Shown here: one piece after another, positions 1-9,236 of the stretch
Numbering within the stretch: position 1 is the first letter of the stretch
Layout of the letters: each line of letters begins with the position of its first letter
Origin: Dictyocoela muelleri
Taxonomy: Eukaryota; Microsporidia
NCBI GenBank assembly: GCA_016256075.1
Contig: SDVU01000080.1
Location: 1-22,428, forward strand
Reading direction: 5' to 3'
Length of the DNA: 22,428 nt
Program-made: the position numbers and the translations under genes
Notes under the pieces: model-generated
The model's database searches: none
What the model was told of the DNA's origin: nothing
Seen by the model: the letters and a program-made list of their open reading frames with translations, nothing else

Positions 1-82
1 AAAGAGTGACGTCAGCGGGATTCGAACCACGATACTTAAATTTTACATTCAAGAGTGTTAACTACTGAGCTATCTGGTCTTT
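1..82 (-). repeat. tRNA-like head of a SINE-like repeat (copy S0, body outside the window)
   Basis: Read on the minus strand, this stretch holds a TAGCTCAGTAGTTA A-box-like motif and a GGTTCGAATCCCGC B-box/T-arm motif, spaced as in a tRNA. The T-stem and acceptor stem do not pair well, so it is not a working tRNA gene. It is about 90 percent identical by eye to the head of the complete copy at 15627-16080, so I infer the 5' end of another copy whose body runs off the left edge. An internal RNA polymerase III promoter is expected for this architecture but not shown. Confidence 0.7.
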
Positions 83-96
83 ATGGGTCCATAAGA

Positions 97-552
97 GCCA
101 TAAGGTTCGTTTTTAACACTCTTTAATGTAAAAGTTAAGTATTGTGGGTCAAATCCAGGTGACGTAACTCTTTAATAAATAATAAGGGAATGTCATTAAG
201 CAGGTCAAAAATATATAAATGTAATATTAATATACTGCTTTTCAGTGTAGTTGAGCTATTAAGGCATTGTCTAATATGACAATGAAATGTAAGTGCCTCT
301 CATAGGTGTAGAGATGAGTTCTTTGACGCATCTCGACAAAAAAAAAAATATTTATAAATATCATTAAAAGCTATTAATTTTTTATATCATGCTAATTAAT
401 TGATGAAACAAAAATTGAATGTACAGCTTAGTCTCTGGGCAGCTTAGAAGTGACGTATTATACGAAAACCAAGAATTAAAGGTTTAAAGAGTAAGGTTGT
501 AGAAAACACTTCGGATAGGCAGCTATGTATGTTAACAGCATGTAATATATGA
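97..552 (+). repeat. SINE-like repeat copy S1, head plus full body
   Basis: The head (97-172) is a degenerate version of the S0 and S3 tRNA-like head; its A box is poorly preserved and its B-box region reads GGGTCAAATCC. The body (173-552) follows S3 collinearly, with shared blocks such as CTAATATGACAATGAA (268-283 region), GACGCATCTCG (325-335 region), AAGCTATTAAT (368 region) and GTGACGTATTAT (452 region). It ends in CAGCATGTAATATAT, the same 3' end as S2 and S3. It is clearly older than S3 by divergence. Family name unknown; the tRNA head plus unrelated body plus AT-rich tail is the defining layout of a SINE. Confidence 0.7.
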
Positions 553-556
553 ATTA

Positions 557-2250
557 TAGGATCATGGGTACTTTTTGCTTCAGAAGGGCACAAAATACCC
601 GTGTTATATTTTTAATTAAATCTTCAAAAAAAATATACAAAAAAGAAGCCTTAAATGAATGAAACAATTTTAGAAATAAAATTACTTGTGTAAATACACA
701 AAATGTAGCAAGCTACAATAACAAATTAAGCCTTATTGTAAATTAGAAAAGGGTGTTCTAAGTTCTAAAGCACCAGATAGAACTTTTTACTTCATAGATA
801 CATAAAAGGAGAAATACTTTTAAAGGGTTCTCTAAATATTAAAAGTAGATTAGATTCATTTTTTTATGTGTTTTATACAAATAATGTTCTTTGAAGGTAA
901 ATATACAAGATTTAAAATAGGACACAAAGTACCCAAGATTCAAAATAGAGCACAGAGTAGCCATGAATCAAAATATGGTACAAATTACCCATGATCTGGA
1001 TCAGATTTATATACAATTTTGGAGTATAAGATGAAACACCCTTTCTAAACAACGTTTTATAAATCAGGAATAAATTCATTGTGTAAAAAATTAGGAACAC
1101 TTCTAAAATTTCCCCATGGATTTTTGCTTAGGTTACTAAATGATTTTGCTAGAAATTCTATATAAAGGACGTTTAATTAGTAAAAATTTGATTTTTTTGG
1201 AAGGGAGGGGTGTTGAAACTGTGTCTTTCAGGGATAAACTTTGAACATGATCTTAAATTATGCGGTGACATTAGATCATAGGTGTTTTTATTTTTTTGAA
1301 TAGCCCCTAAAAAGACTATTGAAGAAAATGATTGATTACATGTTTTTTTTCGCTGACGGACCGATTTACATTCAACCCGTTTTAAAAAAAAAAATTTTTT
1401 TCTAATATAATTCACCGATCTTAGTTAGATGAAAAATTGACATGCTCTTGTCTTCTATTAATAGAAATGTTTTTCATAAAAAATTATGAACGTAACAATT
1501 CTAACTTCATAATCTTTTAAAGATGTTCTGTGTATGCAAAGCTATATTAAAACGTTTACTTTACAGTCATAAAGATCACAGACTTTTAATAGAAGAGAGG
1601 GTGTTATTCATATTTAATTTTTGTGATATCTACTTCTCGACAACTGTTACCACAAGTTTAAGTTATAGTATATGTAATATGTAGTCGTACAAATAACTAT
1701 GCTTAGGCGTGCAATTATAAATTAAAAGGTTACTAAACCTCTACATCCTAACTTTTATGAGCTTACTAATAATTTCATTTCATGTAGTAATATTATAGAA
1801 TATCAAAGAATTGTAATTGGCGAAGTAATAATTTCTTAAGATAAAGATAAGAAATTTTTAAATCTTTTATCAATATATTATTTAAACACTTTAATTGATT
1901 CTAAGCAGCTTTTATATACCTTGCTGGTACAATGCAATTGTTTATTTTTTTTGATTTGATATTTGAATTTAGTTGATGATTGATATTTAAAAAAATATAT
2001 TAGAAAAAAAAATCTATCAATCGGGTTTTGGTTAATCGACGAACCGGGTTTTTTTCAAATTCATTAATGAAATAATAGAGTGGACGCAAAATTGCAAGTT
2101 TTATTAATAAAATTAATGCTTAATCAAATTAATATCAACATAATAATGGACCCATGAATACCACTAAAATTGACACTAGTTATACAATAATTAAGTATTT
2201 TATATAATTATTAAAAATCGAATAATCATTATTTAATAAAAATTTTAATT
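557..2250. other. Gene-free AT-rich stretch
   Basis: I see no convincing coding sequence on either strand. Open frames here are short, lack recognisable motifs, and one of them only spans the 28-bp tandem repeat near 920-1003. The stretch ends at the 3' end of the glutaminyl-tRNA synthetase gene. A weak AT-rich hairpin lies around 1829-1858. Degenerate transposon sequence too old to recognise is possible. Confidence 0.5.
905..1003. repeat. 28-bp degenerate tandem repeat, about 3.5 units
   Basis: Three full units start at 920, 948 and 976, each exactly 28 bp, with a partial unit before them. The shared core is CACAAAGTACCCAAGAT followed by a short A/T run. Units differ at several positions each, so the array is not recent. 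A related block, GGCACAAAATACCC, occurs singly at 585-600. No function is apparent. Confidence 0.7.
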
Positions 2251-4368
2251 TTAAGAATTTTTAAGTAAAATCGTTAAATTAAAAACAATTTCATCATTTT
2301 TAACCTCATCAACACAGAAATACCCGATACGTTGAAATTGAAAAACATCTCTAACCTGACAATTTAAAATTCGTTTATCGGCGTAGCCGTTAACTATTTC
2401 CAAACTGTTAAAGTTAATGTCTTTCATCATATCAACCTCTTCTGGATTAAAGGATTTGAAAAGAGGTGAGTACATTTTCATTTTTATCTTGATAGGGTCC
2501 GAAACCCATTGGATGAATTTTTTAGGCTTTTCGTCTGTAATTGTTACTAAAATTGCATCGTTGAGTTTTCTTTTGAATTTTACCGCGAAGAGCTTGTAGA
2601 GACCTACAGATTGGGTAGGTGATAATCGATGGAAATTTGGATCGTCAACAAGACTAAAGTCATTTTTATCGATAAAAATTTCATTTTTGACACGTATTGT
2701 TCTTTTAGTTGATATTTTTTTGTCAGAATTTGGGAAGTCTTCAATTTCAACATATTCAGGTCCTTCAAAATTTTCAATAATTAGTTTTATTGGATCGCGA
2801 ACTGCCATAACACGTCTTGCAGTTGCATTTAATTCATCACGTACGAAATTTTCTAAAATTTTAACGTCAATGATACTCTCTGAGCAGGTGATGCCCACAC
2901 TCCTGGCAAATTTGTTGATTGCAACTGGTGGAAATCCTCTTCTTCTTAATCCACTGATTGTATAGAGTCGCGGATCATCCCAACCATCGACAATCTTTTC
3001 ATCTACTAATTTTGTCAACTTGCGTTTGCTTAATACTGTATTTGAAATGTTTAGTCTGCTAAATTCCCATTGTACAGGCCTGTAAATCTCAAGATTGTCA
3101 ACCACCCAGTAATAGCTCTCTCTTCGGGAATAAAATTCACGAGAACAGAATGAATGAGTTATATCCTCAAGACTATCGTTAATGCAGTGTGTATAATCGT
3201 ATGAGGGGTAAACGTTGTATTTCTTTTTAGCTCTAATGTGATCTTGTTTGATAACGCGATAGGCAATTAGGTCATGTAAAAGTGGATTTTTTGATGTATG
3301 GTCCATTTTAAGGCGTAAGGAAATCGATTTTTCAGGCCATTTCCCATCAATCATTTCTTGGAAAAGCTCATGATTTACGGCTGGACTTCGGTCACGCCAC
3401 GGACTTGGTTTATTACATTTTCTAAAATCTTGAATTTCTTCCTTTGTCTGATGGCAGCAATAAGCCAGCCCTTTGTCAATTAATACAAATGCAAATTGAA
3501 TTAGCTGATCAAAATAATCACTTGCAGCAGTTATTTTGAAAGGCTTAAACCCGAGCCATTCAACTTCTTCGATTATTTTTTGGTAATATTCTTCTTTTTC
3601 ATTTCGTGGATTGGTATCGTCAAATCTGAGGTACGTAACACCACCATATTTTTCTGCATAACCAAAATCTAAATTCAAAGCCTTTGCGTGACCGATATGA
3701 AGATAACCATTGGGTTCTGGTGGAAAACGAGTTACAACTTTGCCACCGGTTCTTTTTAAATGTTCATCACGAATTTTTTCATTTAACTGAGGATTTTCAC
3801 CTGGTTTGTGTAGCAAGGTAAGCAACCCTTCTTCATATAAAACTTTTTTGACATCTTCCTTATCATTTTGAATATTCACATTTTCATTGTCTTTAGCATC
3901 TTTATTGATCTGTTTTATATTTTCTTTGGCTTCATTTTCTTCAATTGTCAATTTTTCAACGAGTTCTTTAAGTCTTTCACCGTCGACATATCTGAATCGT
4001 CCATGCGAATAAATTTTTTTTAATAATTTATTTTTGCCTAATTTTAAATTTTCTTCAACAAAATCGTCAAAATCTTCAAAATGAAGGTTTTCCAAAAAAT
4101 CATTCAATGATTTACCTTTTTTAACATTTTCGACAGCACCTCTTAACATTTTTTCATTCGTCAACTGATTATTTTCAATTCCATTAATAATTTCTTTAAC
4201 ATCGATTTCATCATTGATTAAAGTTGCAAGAATATATAAAAGTTTGTTGTTACTGTCAGTTAATGTAAATATTTTTTTGAGGTTGTTCAGAATTTTTGGA
4301 TTTTTTAGTGTTTCGTCTTTTTTAGATTGTGGGATTTTCAAATTATTAAATTTTTCGTCGAAATCCAT
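2251..4368 (-). CDS. Glutaminyl-tRNA synthetase, cytosolic
   Basis: This 705-residue protein charges tRNA-Gln with glutamine using ATP in the cytosol (class I aminoacyl-tRNA synthetase, EC 6.1.1.18). Residues 1 to about 205 are the eukaryotic N-terminal tRNA-binding region. The catalytic Rossmann core carries the HIGH signature as GYLHIGHAKA (221-230), DDTNP (250-254), YDYTHCINDSLEDITHSF (390-407) and the KMSKS counterpart VLSKRK (445-450). The anticodon-binding beta-barrel domains fill about 520-705 and end near QFQRIGYFCVDE. The Gln rather than Glu assignment rests on the overall GlnRS-type sequence, especially the THC-N-D-LE-ITHS block. The length is somewhat short of yeast and human enzymes, as is usual in microsporidia. 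The start is chosen because CCCC abuts this ATG directly. There are no introns or breaks. No cotranscribed neighbour is visible. The gene looks intact and functional. Confidence 0.97.
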   Translation of the reverse strand: MDFDEKFNNLKIPQSKKDETLKNPKILNNLKKIFTLTDSNNKLLYILATLINDEIDVKEIINGIENNQLTNEKMLRGAVENVKKGKSLNDFLENLHFEDFDDFVEENLKLGKNKLLKKIYSHGRFRYVDGERLKELVEKLTIEENEAKENIKQINKDAKDNENVNIQNDKEDVKKVLYEEGLLTLLHKPGENPQLNEKIRDEHLKRTGGKVVTRFPPEPNGYLHIGHAKALNLDFGYAEKYGGVTYLRFDDTNPRNEKEEYYQKIIEEVEWLGFKPFKITAASDYFDQLIQFAFVLIDKGLAYCCHQTKEEIQDFRKCNKPSPWRDRSPAVNHELFQEMIDGKWPEKSISLRLKMDHTSKNPLLHDLIAYRVIKQDHIRAKKKYNVYPSYDYTHCINDSLEDITHSFCSREFYSRRESYYWVVDNLEIYRPVQWEFSRLNISNTVLSKRKLTKLVDEKIVDGWDDPRLYTISGLRRRGFPPVAINKFARSVGITCSESIIDVKILENFVRDELNATARRVMAVRDPIKLIIENFEGPEYVEIEDFPNSDKKISTKRTIRVKNEIFIDKNDFSLVDDPNFHRLSPTQSVGLYKLFAVKFKRKLNDAILVTITDEKPKKFIQWVSDPIKIKMKMYSPLFKSFNPEEVDMMKDINFNSLEIVNGYADKRILNCQVRDVFQFQRIGYFCVDEVKNDEIVFNLTILLKNS

Positions 4369-4372
4369 GGGG
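4369..4372 (-). promoter_or_regulatory. CCCC start-proximal motif of the glutaminyl-tRNA synthetase gene
   Basis: On the minus strand the sequence reads TTTTAACCCCATGG, so CCCC touches the start codon in an otherwise AT-only leader. CCC-like motifs just upstream of start codons are an established feature of microsporidian genes. It supports both the chosen start and the taxonomic guess. Confidence 0.7.
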
Positions 4373-4556
4373 TTAAAAGTTCAAAAAATATTTGATTTTT
4401 TTAATTTTGATTATTTTATAAAAATTGTTTTATTACTAGCTCATGATTTAAATAGTTATGAAAAATTTTATGCAGTAGTTAAAACTTTTTAAAGACGTGT
4501 AAGTTTTGATATTCTTATGTGTTTCCGTTAAATCAGGTAATGATATAAATCTCCCG

Positions 4557-5025
4557 GGCAAGAGTTAATTATAAGGTCGGAGGGAAAAATAAAAGGTCAT
4601 AGGAAAAATTTAACAGGAGTTATTATAAAAGAGAGATATATGTTTATAAGGTTGATAATAAATGTTTATTTTGTTAGAGATTCTAATAAAAATTTTGTTG
4701 TTAATAACATCTATAAAGGTTTAATTGAGAAAAATTTCAATTTAAAAGTGGAGGGAAAAATTAAAAAGCGAAAGAAAATATATCGTTATTTTTTTGGGAT
4801 CTTATAAAAAACACCCCTTTAAAGAACCTTATAAAAACAACTACTATAATAAACTTATAAAAAAACATTTTTATAAGATCTTTTTTGACCCGCTATATGA
4901 ATTTTACAGTTTAAAAAACTATGGAAATTTAAAATTTTATCCGTCTTTATAATTTTTCTCACGAACTTATAATTTTTTCTTCCGACCTTATAATTTTTGA
5001 TCCGACCTTATAATTAACTCTCGCC
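4557..5025. mobile_element. Non-autonomous TIR element (MITE), about 470 bp
   Basis: The left end GGCAAGAGTTAATTATAAGG is matched by the reverse complement of the right end, GGCGAGAGTTAATTATAAGG, and the match continues through GGTCGGA. The right end also holds four TTATAA-starting units at about 4947, 4967, 4988 and 5008, a 20-21-bp subterminal array. An internal inverted pair, GATCTTATAAAAA near 4798 and its complement near 4868, lies in the middle. There is no coding sequence inside. No clear target-site duplication could be seen, so the superfamily is unknown. The element sits about 190 bp upstream of the glutaminyl-tRNA synthetase start. Confidence 0.75.
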
Positions 5026-6045
5026 AAATTACTTTTATTAATTCTCACCATGTAATATTTAATATATTTGCTTATATACATTTATAAGCCAATCATTTAA
5101 CCTTTTGTTGTCTTCATTCCTTATTGACAAATCAACTCCTTTTTTTGAACGACCAAATACTCGTTACTCCTTTTGTACATTGTAGTTATTACGAGCGGGT
5201 GCTTTTTATGAATCGGAAACGCTCTTATGATAAATAAAAAGCATCCTACTCAAGTAAAAGATCATGGAAAGCCTATATATGAAAACGGTTTACCCAGAGT
5301 TCGTCTTTTTGTTTCGTTTATGACCACTATGAATATAGAGTGCCGAAAATACCTTTGATTGATTTGGATGTCTTTTGAATTTAAAGTTAACTTAATTATG
5401 ATAATGTATAAAAAATTATCTGAAAATAATTCAAATTATTGAAAATCTTAAAAGAAGATATTGAAATAAACATTATGCTTTTAATTCACTGATATCTTTT
5501 TTTAAAAGAAAAAGTGTTTATTTTTGAAAAAAAAATAAAAAAACAATAAAGCATTTTATATGGCGTCAAAGTAATTAAATGTTATAAAATATAAATATTA
5601 TTAGATTTAATTATAAAGAACAGTATTTTTTTAAAAAAAACAAAATTTTTTGCACTTCTAAATTTATAAATATTTTTTTTGATCTAATGATTTGAAACTT
5701 TATTGATAATTTTGGACAAAGCATACTTTAATTCATAATTATACCAAATAGATAATTATTCATATTTTTGATCAATAATGTTATTTTTAAAGATATTTAA
5801 TTCACAAAATTAAATATAAATTATCGTCATTTGAATTTTATTGTAATTGATGAATCGAAGAAGAATTCAATTAAATTGTTTTTCTATTAGACATTTGCCT
5901 CTTTGATCCAAGCATTGTCTGAGATATGTTTCCTCTTATCGTCTTGGTGCAAATGATTAACATAGAATAATTAATAAATTGTTTTAAAAGTCTTTATTAA
6001 ACATTAAATTTTATAATTGTCTCCGTTTTAAGCTTTAAAATGATT
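5026..6045. other. Gene-free AT-rich stretch
   Basis: No recognisable gene is present. An imperfect inverted repeat around 5192-5250 pairs GGTGCTTTTTAT with ATAAAAAGCATCC. A 43-codon open frame at 5227-5358 has somewhat protein-like composition but no family resemblance I can name. The remainder is very AT-rich with homopolymer runs. Confidence 0.45.
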
Positions 6046-6372
6046 ATATATATTACATGCTGACAACATTGAGTTGTCTCTTCGGAAAGATGCTTCTTAC
6101 CTTTGATCTGCGACCTTTGGTTCTTGGTGTTCCGATAATACGTCAATTACTAAGCTACTCAGAAGCCAGCTATATACGTGATTTTTGTTTTATCAATGAC
6201 TTGGCAGGATACAGGTAATTTGTGGCTTTTCATGAATTTTTTATTTTTTACTAATTTTTGTCGAGATGCGTCTCCGATCTAATCCCCAGACCTAAAAGAG
6301 TCCATTCTACTTCATTGTCATATTAGACCAAGTCTTAATCAGATATATCACACCGGAACAACAGTATATATT
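6046..6372 (-). repeat. SINE-like repeat copy S2, 5'-truncated
   Basis: This copy aligns with the body of S3 from the TATATATTACATGCTGACAA end through AATACGTCA, GGATACAGGTAATT, TTTTCATGAATTTT, GAGATGCGTC and CATTGTCATATTAGACC to ACAACAGTATATA. It lacks the tRNA-like head and about the first 100 bp of body. Loss of the 5' end with retention of the 3' end is the pattern expected from incomplete reverse transcription of a SINE, although later deletion is also possible. Confidence 0.75.
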
Positions 6373-6540
6373 GTGACGGGATTGTAGACGACCTGGGTCT
6401 ATAGATAGACCCTTTTTTTAAAAAAATTAAAAAAAATTAAAAAATAAAAAAAAATTTTAAAAAAAAATATTAATTTGACAAAAAAAGTTTTTTACATTTG
6501 GGATAATAGTTATTTTTTTATAAAAAAAATATAAAATAAG
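6373..6540. other. Low-complexity A/T stretch between SINE copy and Tigger element
   Basis: A short hairpin GGGTCTATAGATAGACCC lies at about 6394-6412, followed by over 100 bp of A-rich and T-rich homopolymer sequence. No gene is present. Confidence 0.5.
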
Positions 6541-6734
6541 TACAGTCAAACCTCCAAATAGTGAACCCTCTAAATAGTGAACCCTCTAAATAGCGAACAT
6601 TTCTCTAGAAAAATGGTCACGCTGAACGTGTTTGACATTAAAACCTTAGATTTTTCACATGAACAATGCCTTTCTTTGAAACTGAACAAATGAACCCCTA
6701 ATAAAAAAAAGAGAAAGTAAATCGAAGAAAAAGA

Positions 6735-8572
6735 TGCACGTTATATAGAAAAAAAGAAATTTTCACATATGAAAAATTATAACCCATTGACAACACAACG
6801 AGAATTGGCAGATAGATTTGATCTTGCGGTTGGGACTATAAATTCTATCGTGAAAAATGATCCTTACATTCAAACAAAACATGCTTCTACACGTTATAAC
6901 ATGAAAAAGGACAATTTTACAACCAATGTTTTTGATGTGAAGCTTTCGAGTGGTTTATGTTGAAAAGGAAAATATTTTTTACTATTTAAGATTCTTGCTT
7001 ACAAGAAATGGCAAAGAATCTTGTCGAGATTTACAAAATCTTCAATTTCAAAGCTTCTAATGGTTGGTTGCAAAAATTAAAAACTTGCCATAATATTAGA
7101 AGTAAAACAATGCAAGGAGAATCCGGATCGTGGATGAAAATATTTTGGATGGGTAACAAAATATTTATAAAAAAAATTGTCGGAATACACGATGTCTGAT
7201 GTTTTTAACTGTGATGAGACAGGCCTGTTTTTAAAATCAACACCGAGTAGAACACTATGTCATGAGAGTGAAAAACAGATTAGCGGAAAATTTAATAAAG
7301 ATAGAGTGAATATTCAGTTTTGTGTGAGTATGCTAGGCGAAAAGATCAATCCATTAATTATCGGAAAATTTGCAACACCTAGAGGATTTAAAAACTTAAA
7401 CTATAAAAGGTTAAATGTGTCTTACAGACATACGAAGAAAGCTTGGATGAATCTTTCTGTTCTTACCGGGCCACCAGCCGCCCTCCCCTAAAAAGGGTAA
7501 AGTCCCATTACCATGAGCATACAACATGATTCTTATATGAAATAATCTGATAATGACGATATCTTTCCAAATATGAAATAATTATATCATAAGAAGATTT
7601 AATGGAGGGTTTCTAAAAATTGTCGCAGAACGAAAATTTTTATAACCCCTCCATTAAATCTTCTTATGATATAATTCTTTCATATTTGGAAAGATCTAGT
7701 CATTTAAAGCTCATTTCATATAATAATTATGTTGTATGCTCAAAGGACTGAGATTTTCCCCTTTTTAGGGGGGGGCGGCTGGTGGCCCGGTAATAACCAA
7801 TCTTTCTATATTTAAGGAATAGTTATATCAATTAAATGAAAAGATGAAATATGAAAAACGGAAAATTTTACTTACTCTCGATAACGCCCCAGTACAAATG
7901 ATTGACACAAAATATAAACAACGTTGGCCTATTATATTTTCCACCCAATGTTACATCTTAATCTAACTGCTTGATCAAGGAATAATTAAGACGTTTAAAT
8001 CTTACTATAAAAAAAGTTAAATACAAAACTCAATTTTGAAATGGACAAATTCCAAAATGTGCAATATGGAGATTTAGTGAAAAAGATCAAGTTTTATGAT
8101 GCATTTATACTTATCCTGGAGTCTTGGAATGCAGTTACAGGTGATGTTATTATAAATTGTTATAATAAATCAATATAAAATGCAAAACTGAACATCGATG
8201 ACTTATCAAAGTTAGAAAAAGATTCAAGCGATCTAAATGATTTTTCATGTTACGAAGTGTATGAAAACGATGCAGATTTTTTTAGAAGCTATTAAAATAG
8301 ATATCATGGAAAATAAGCACGTCTCAGATGATTTTGAAAACAAACATGATATAGCAATTTTAAAGAAAGAGCCTATAGCTGAAGATCTTTCCGCAAATTT
8401 AGACAATTTAACACATTATGATGCGTTTAAAACATTAGAGATGCTTGAGAAATACGTAATACAAAATTATCCTCATGATCTTTCTATCATCTATAATTTG
8501 AAAAATTCTTTTGAAAACAACAGATTTAAATGGAAATCAACGTTGTTAGATTTCTTTAAAAAAATAAATTGA
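6735..8572 (+). pseudogene. Broken Tigger/pogo transposase (CENP-B-like HTH plus DDE)
   Basis: The parts appear in family order but in different frames. An N-terminal Psq/CENP-B helix-turn-helix lies at 6735-6890 (QRELADRFDLAVGTINSIVK). The second CENP-B-type DNA-binding domain lies at 7008-7130 (FNFKASNGWLQKL). The DDE domain starts with DVFNCDETGLF (first Asp codon at 7213). The second Asp region, LTLDNAPV, is near 7880, and a following CDQGIIKTFKSYY-like stretch is near 7970. The C-terminal tail is an open frame at 8237-8572. At least three frame changes, several stops and the MITE insertion make it inactive. A CCCC motif at 6695-6698 sits where the start codon region should be, but the start codon itself is not preserved. 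It was a cut-and-paste transposase acting in the nucleus. Confidence 0.9.
7464..7792. mobile_element. Fold-back MITE inserted in Tigger-I
   Basis: About 330 bp that is almost entirely one inverted repeat. The ends are CCGGGCCACCAGCCGCCC and its exact complement, each flanked by TA (7464-7465 and 7791-7792), which suggests a mariner-type TA target duplication. The arms, about 160 bp each, match through AAAAAGGG, GAGCATACAACAT, TTATATGAAAT, CTTTCCAAATATGAAA and TTATATCATAAGAAGATTTAATGG. They meet near 7625-7632. There is no coding sequence. The GC-rich tips stand out in this AT-rich DNA. It interrupts the transposase just after the codons for KKAWM. Confidence 0.9.
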
Positions 8573-9070
8573 TTTTTCAAAAAGATTTTTTTTGTTCACT
8601 ATTTTTTAAAAACGAACACTCGTAAAAAAAGTCACCGTGAATGTTCACTATTAGGAGGGTTGACTGTAACTGCTTTTAATTATAAAATATAAGATTTTTA
8701 TTAAGATCATAATTTAATCAATGGGTGCATAATCGCGCATAGACTAGCTGATATTATTTTATTCTCGTTATTATCTGATCTTATACAGCAATTTCTAGCA
8801 TTTCCAAAACCTATTGTTTATATTTCGCTGTATAGAGATGATCATAAGGAGCCAATCTTCATATTTCCATTATTATCCAAATGTGTTTTTTTTTACCTTT
8901 TCTCTAACTAGAAGTGGTATGGCATCATTAGGCCTAATACTTCTTCTTTTCATTCTTTCTATAGCCATATCAATGTTATAAATAGCCCGAGATCTTTAAT
9001 AACTAAATAATTATATCCCGAAAATAATATATGATGGGATGTTTTTACATCGTCTCTATTGGATCGAATA

Positions 9071-9150
9071 TATCCATCTTTTTCAGATACATAAATTTTT
9101 AAATCTGTTTCGCTATACTGCCTTTCTAAACAATCCTCTACCGAACTTCC
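9071..9150 (+). repeat. Left copy of an 80-bp direct repeat flanking MULE-II
   Basis: TATCCATCTTTTTCAGATA through CTCTACCGAACTTC is repeated with about 90 percent identity at 10724-10801. Both copies lie about 18-20 bp outside the terminal inverted repeats of the MULE element, in the same orientation. The duplicated sequence belongs to the retroelement fossil. It is far longer than the 8-10-bp target duplication usual for MULEs. Confidence 0.85.
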
Positions 9151-9231
9151 GTTAACCGTAAAATAGACCCGGAAACTCGCCCCATATAAAATTGCCTTCC
9201 CTATTTCTAAATAATTTTTAATTTTTTTAAA

Positions 9232-9234
9232 CCC
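9232..9234 (+). promoter_or_regulatory. CCC start-proximal motif of the MULE-II transposase
   Basis: AAACCCTAATGG places CCC two bases before the ATG at 9237, matching the motif of the host genes in this window. Confidence 0.5.
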
Positions 9235-9236
9235 TA

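Larger units (their letters stand above)
6543..8666 (+). mobile_element. Tigger/pogo-type DNA transposon (Tigger-I), full length
   Basis: The element begins CAGTCAAACCTCC and ends with the inverted GGAGGGTTGACTG, flanked on both sides by TA (6541-6542 and 8667-8668), the target duplication of Tc1/mariner-pogo elements. Left subterminal AATAGYGAAC repeats lie at 6557, 6573 and 6589 (period 16). The same decamer lies inverted at 8594 and 8643 on the right. These are plausible transposase-binding sites. It encodes one transposase in plus orientation, now broken, and is interrupted by a MITE at 7464-7792. Without that insert it is about 1.8 kb. Confidence 0.93.

Noticed and set aside
1-80. A functional tRNA gene on the minus strand
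   Set aside because: A-box and B-box motifs are present, but the T-stem, D-stem and acceptor stem pair poorly and the anticodon arm cannot be folded. The same sequence heads a dispersed repeat.
905-1003. CRISPR array
   Set aside because: The units are adjacent with no unique spacers, they are degenerate, and the genome appears eukaryotic.
912-1415. Two small minus-strand open frames as genes
   Set aside because: One covers the 28-bp tandem repeat and both lack any family motif, CCC start signal or plausible composition.
2417-4492. Plus-strand open frames opposite the glutaminyl-tRNA synthetase gene
   Set aside because: They are shadows of the well-supported minus-strand gene.
5227-5358. 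A 43-codon plus-strand open frame
   Set aside because: Composition is protein-like, but there is no start signal, no recognisable motif, and it overlaps an inverted repeat.
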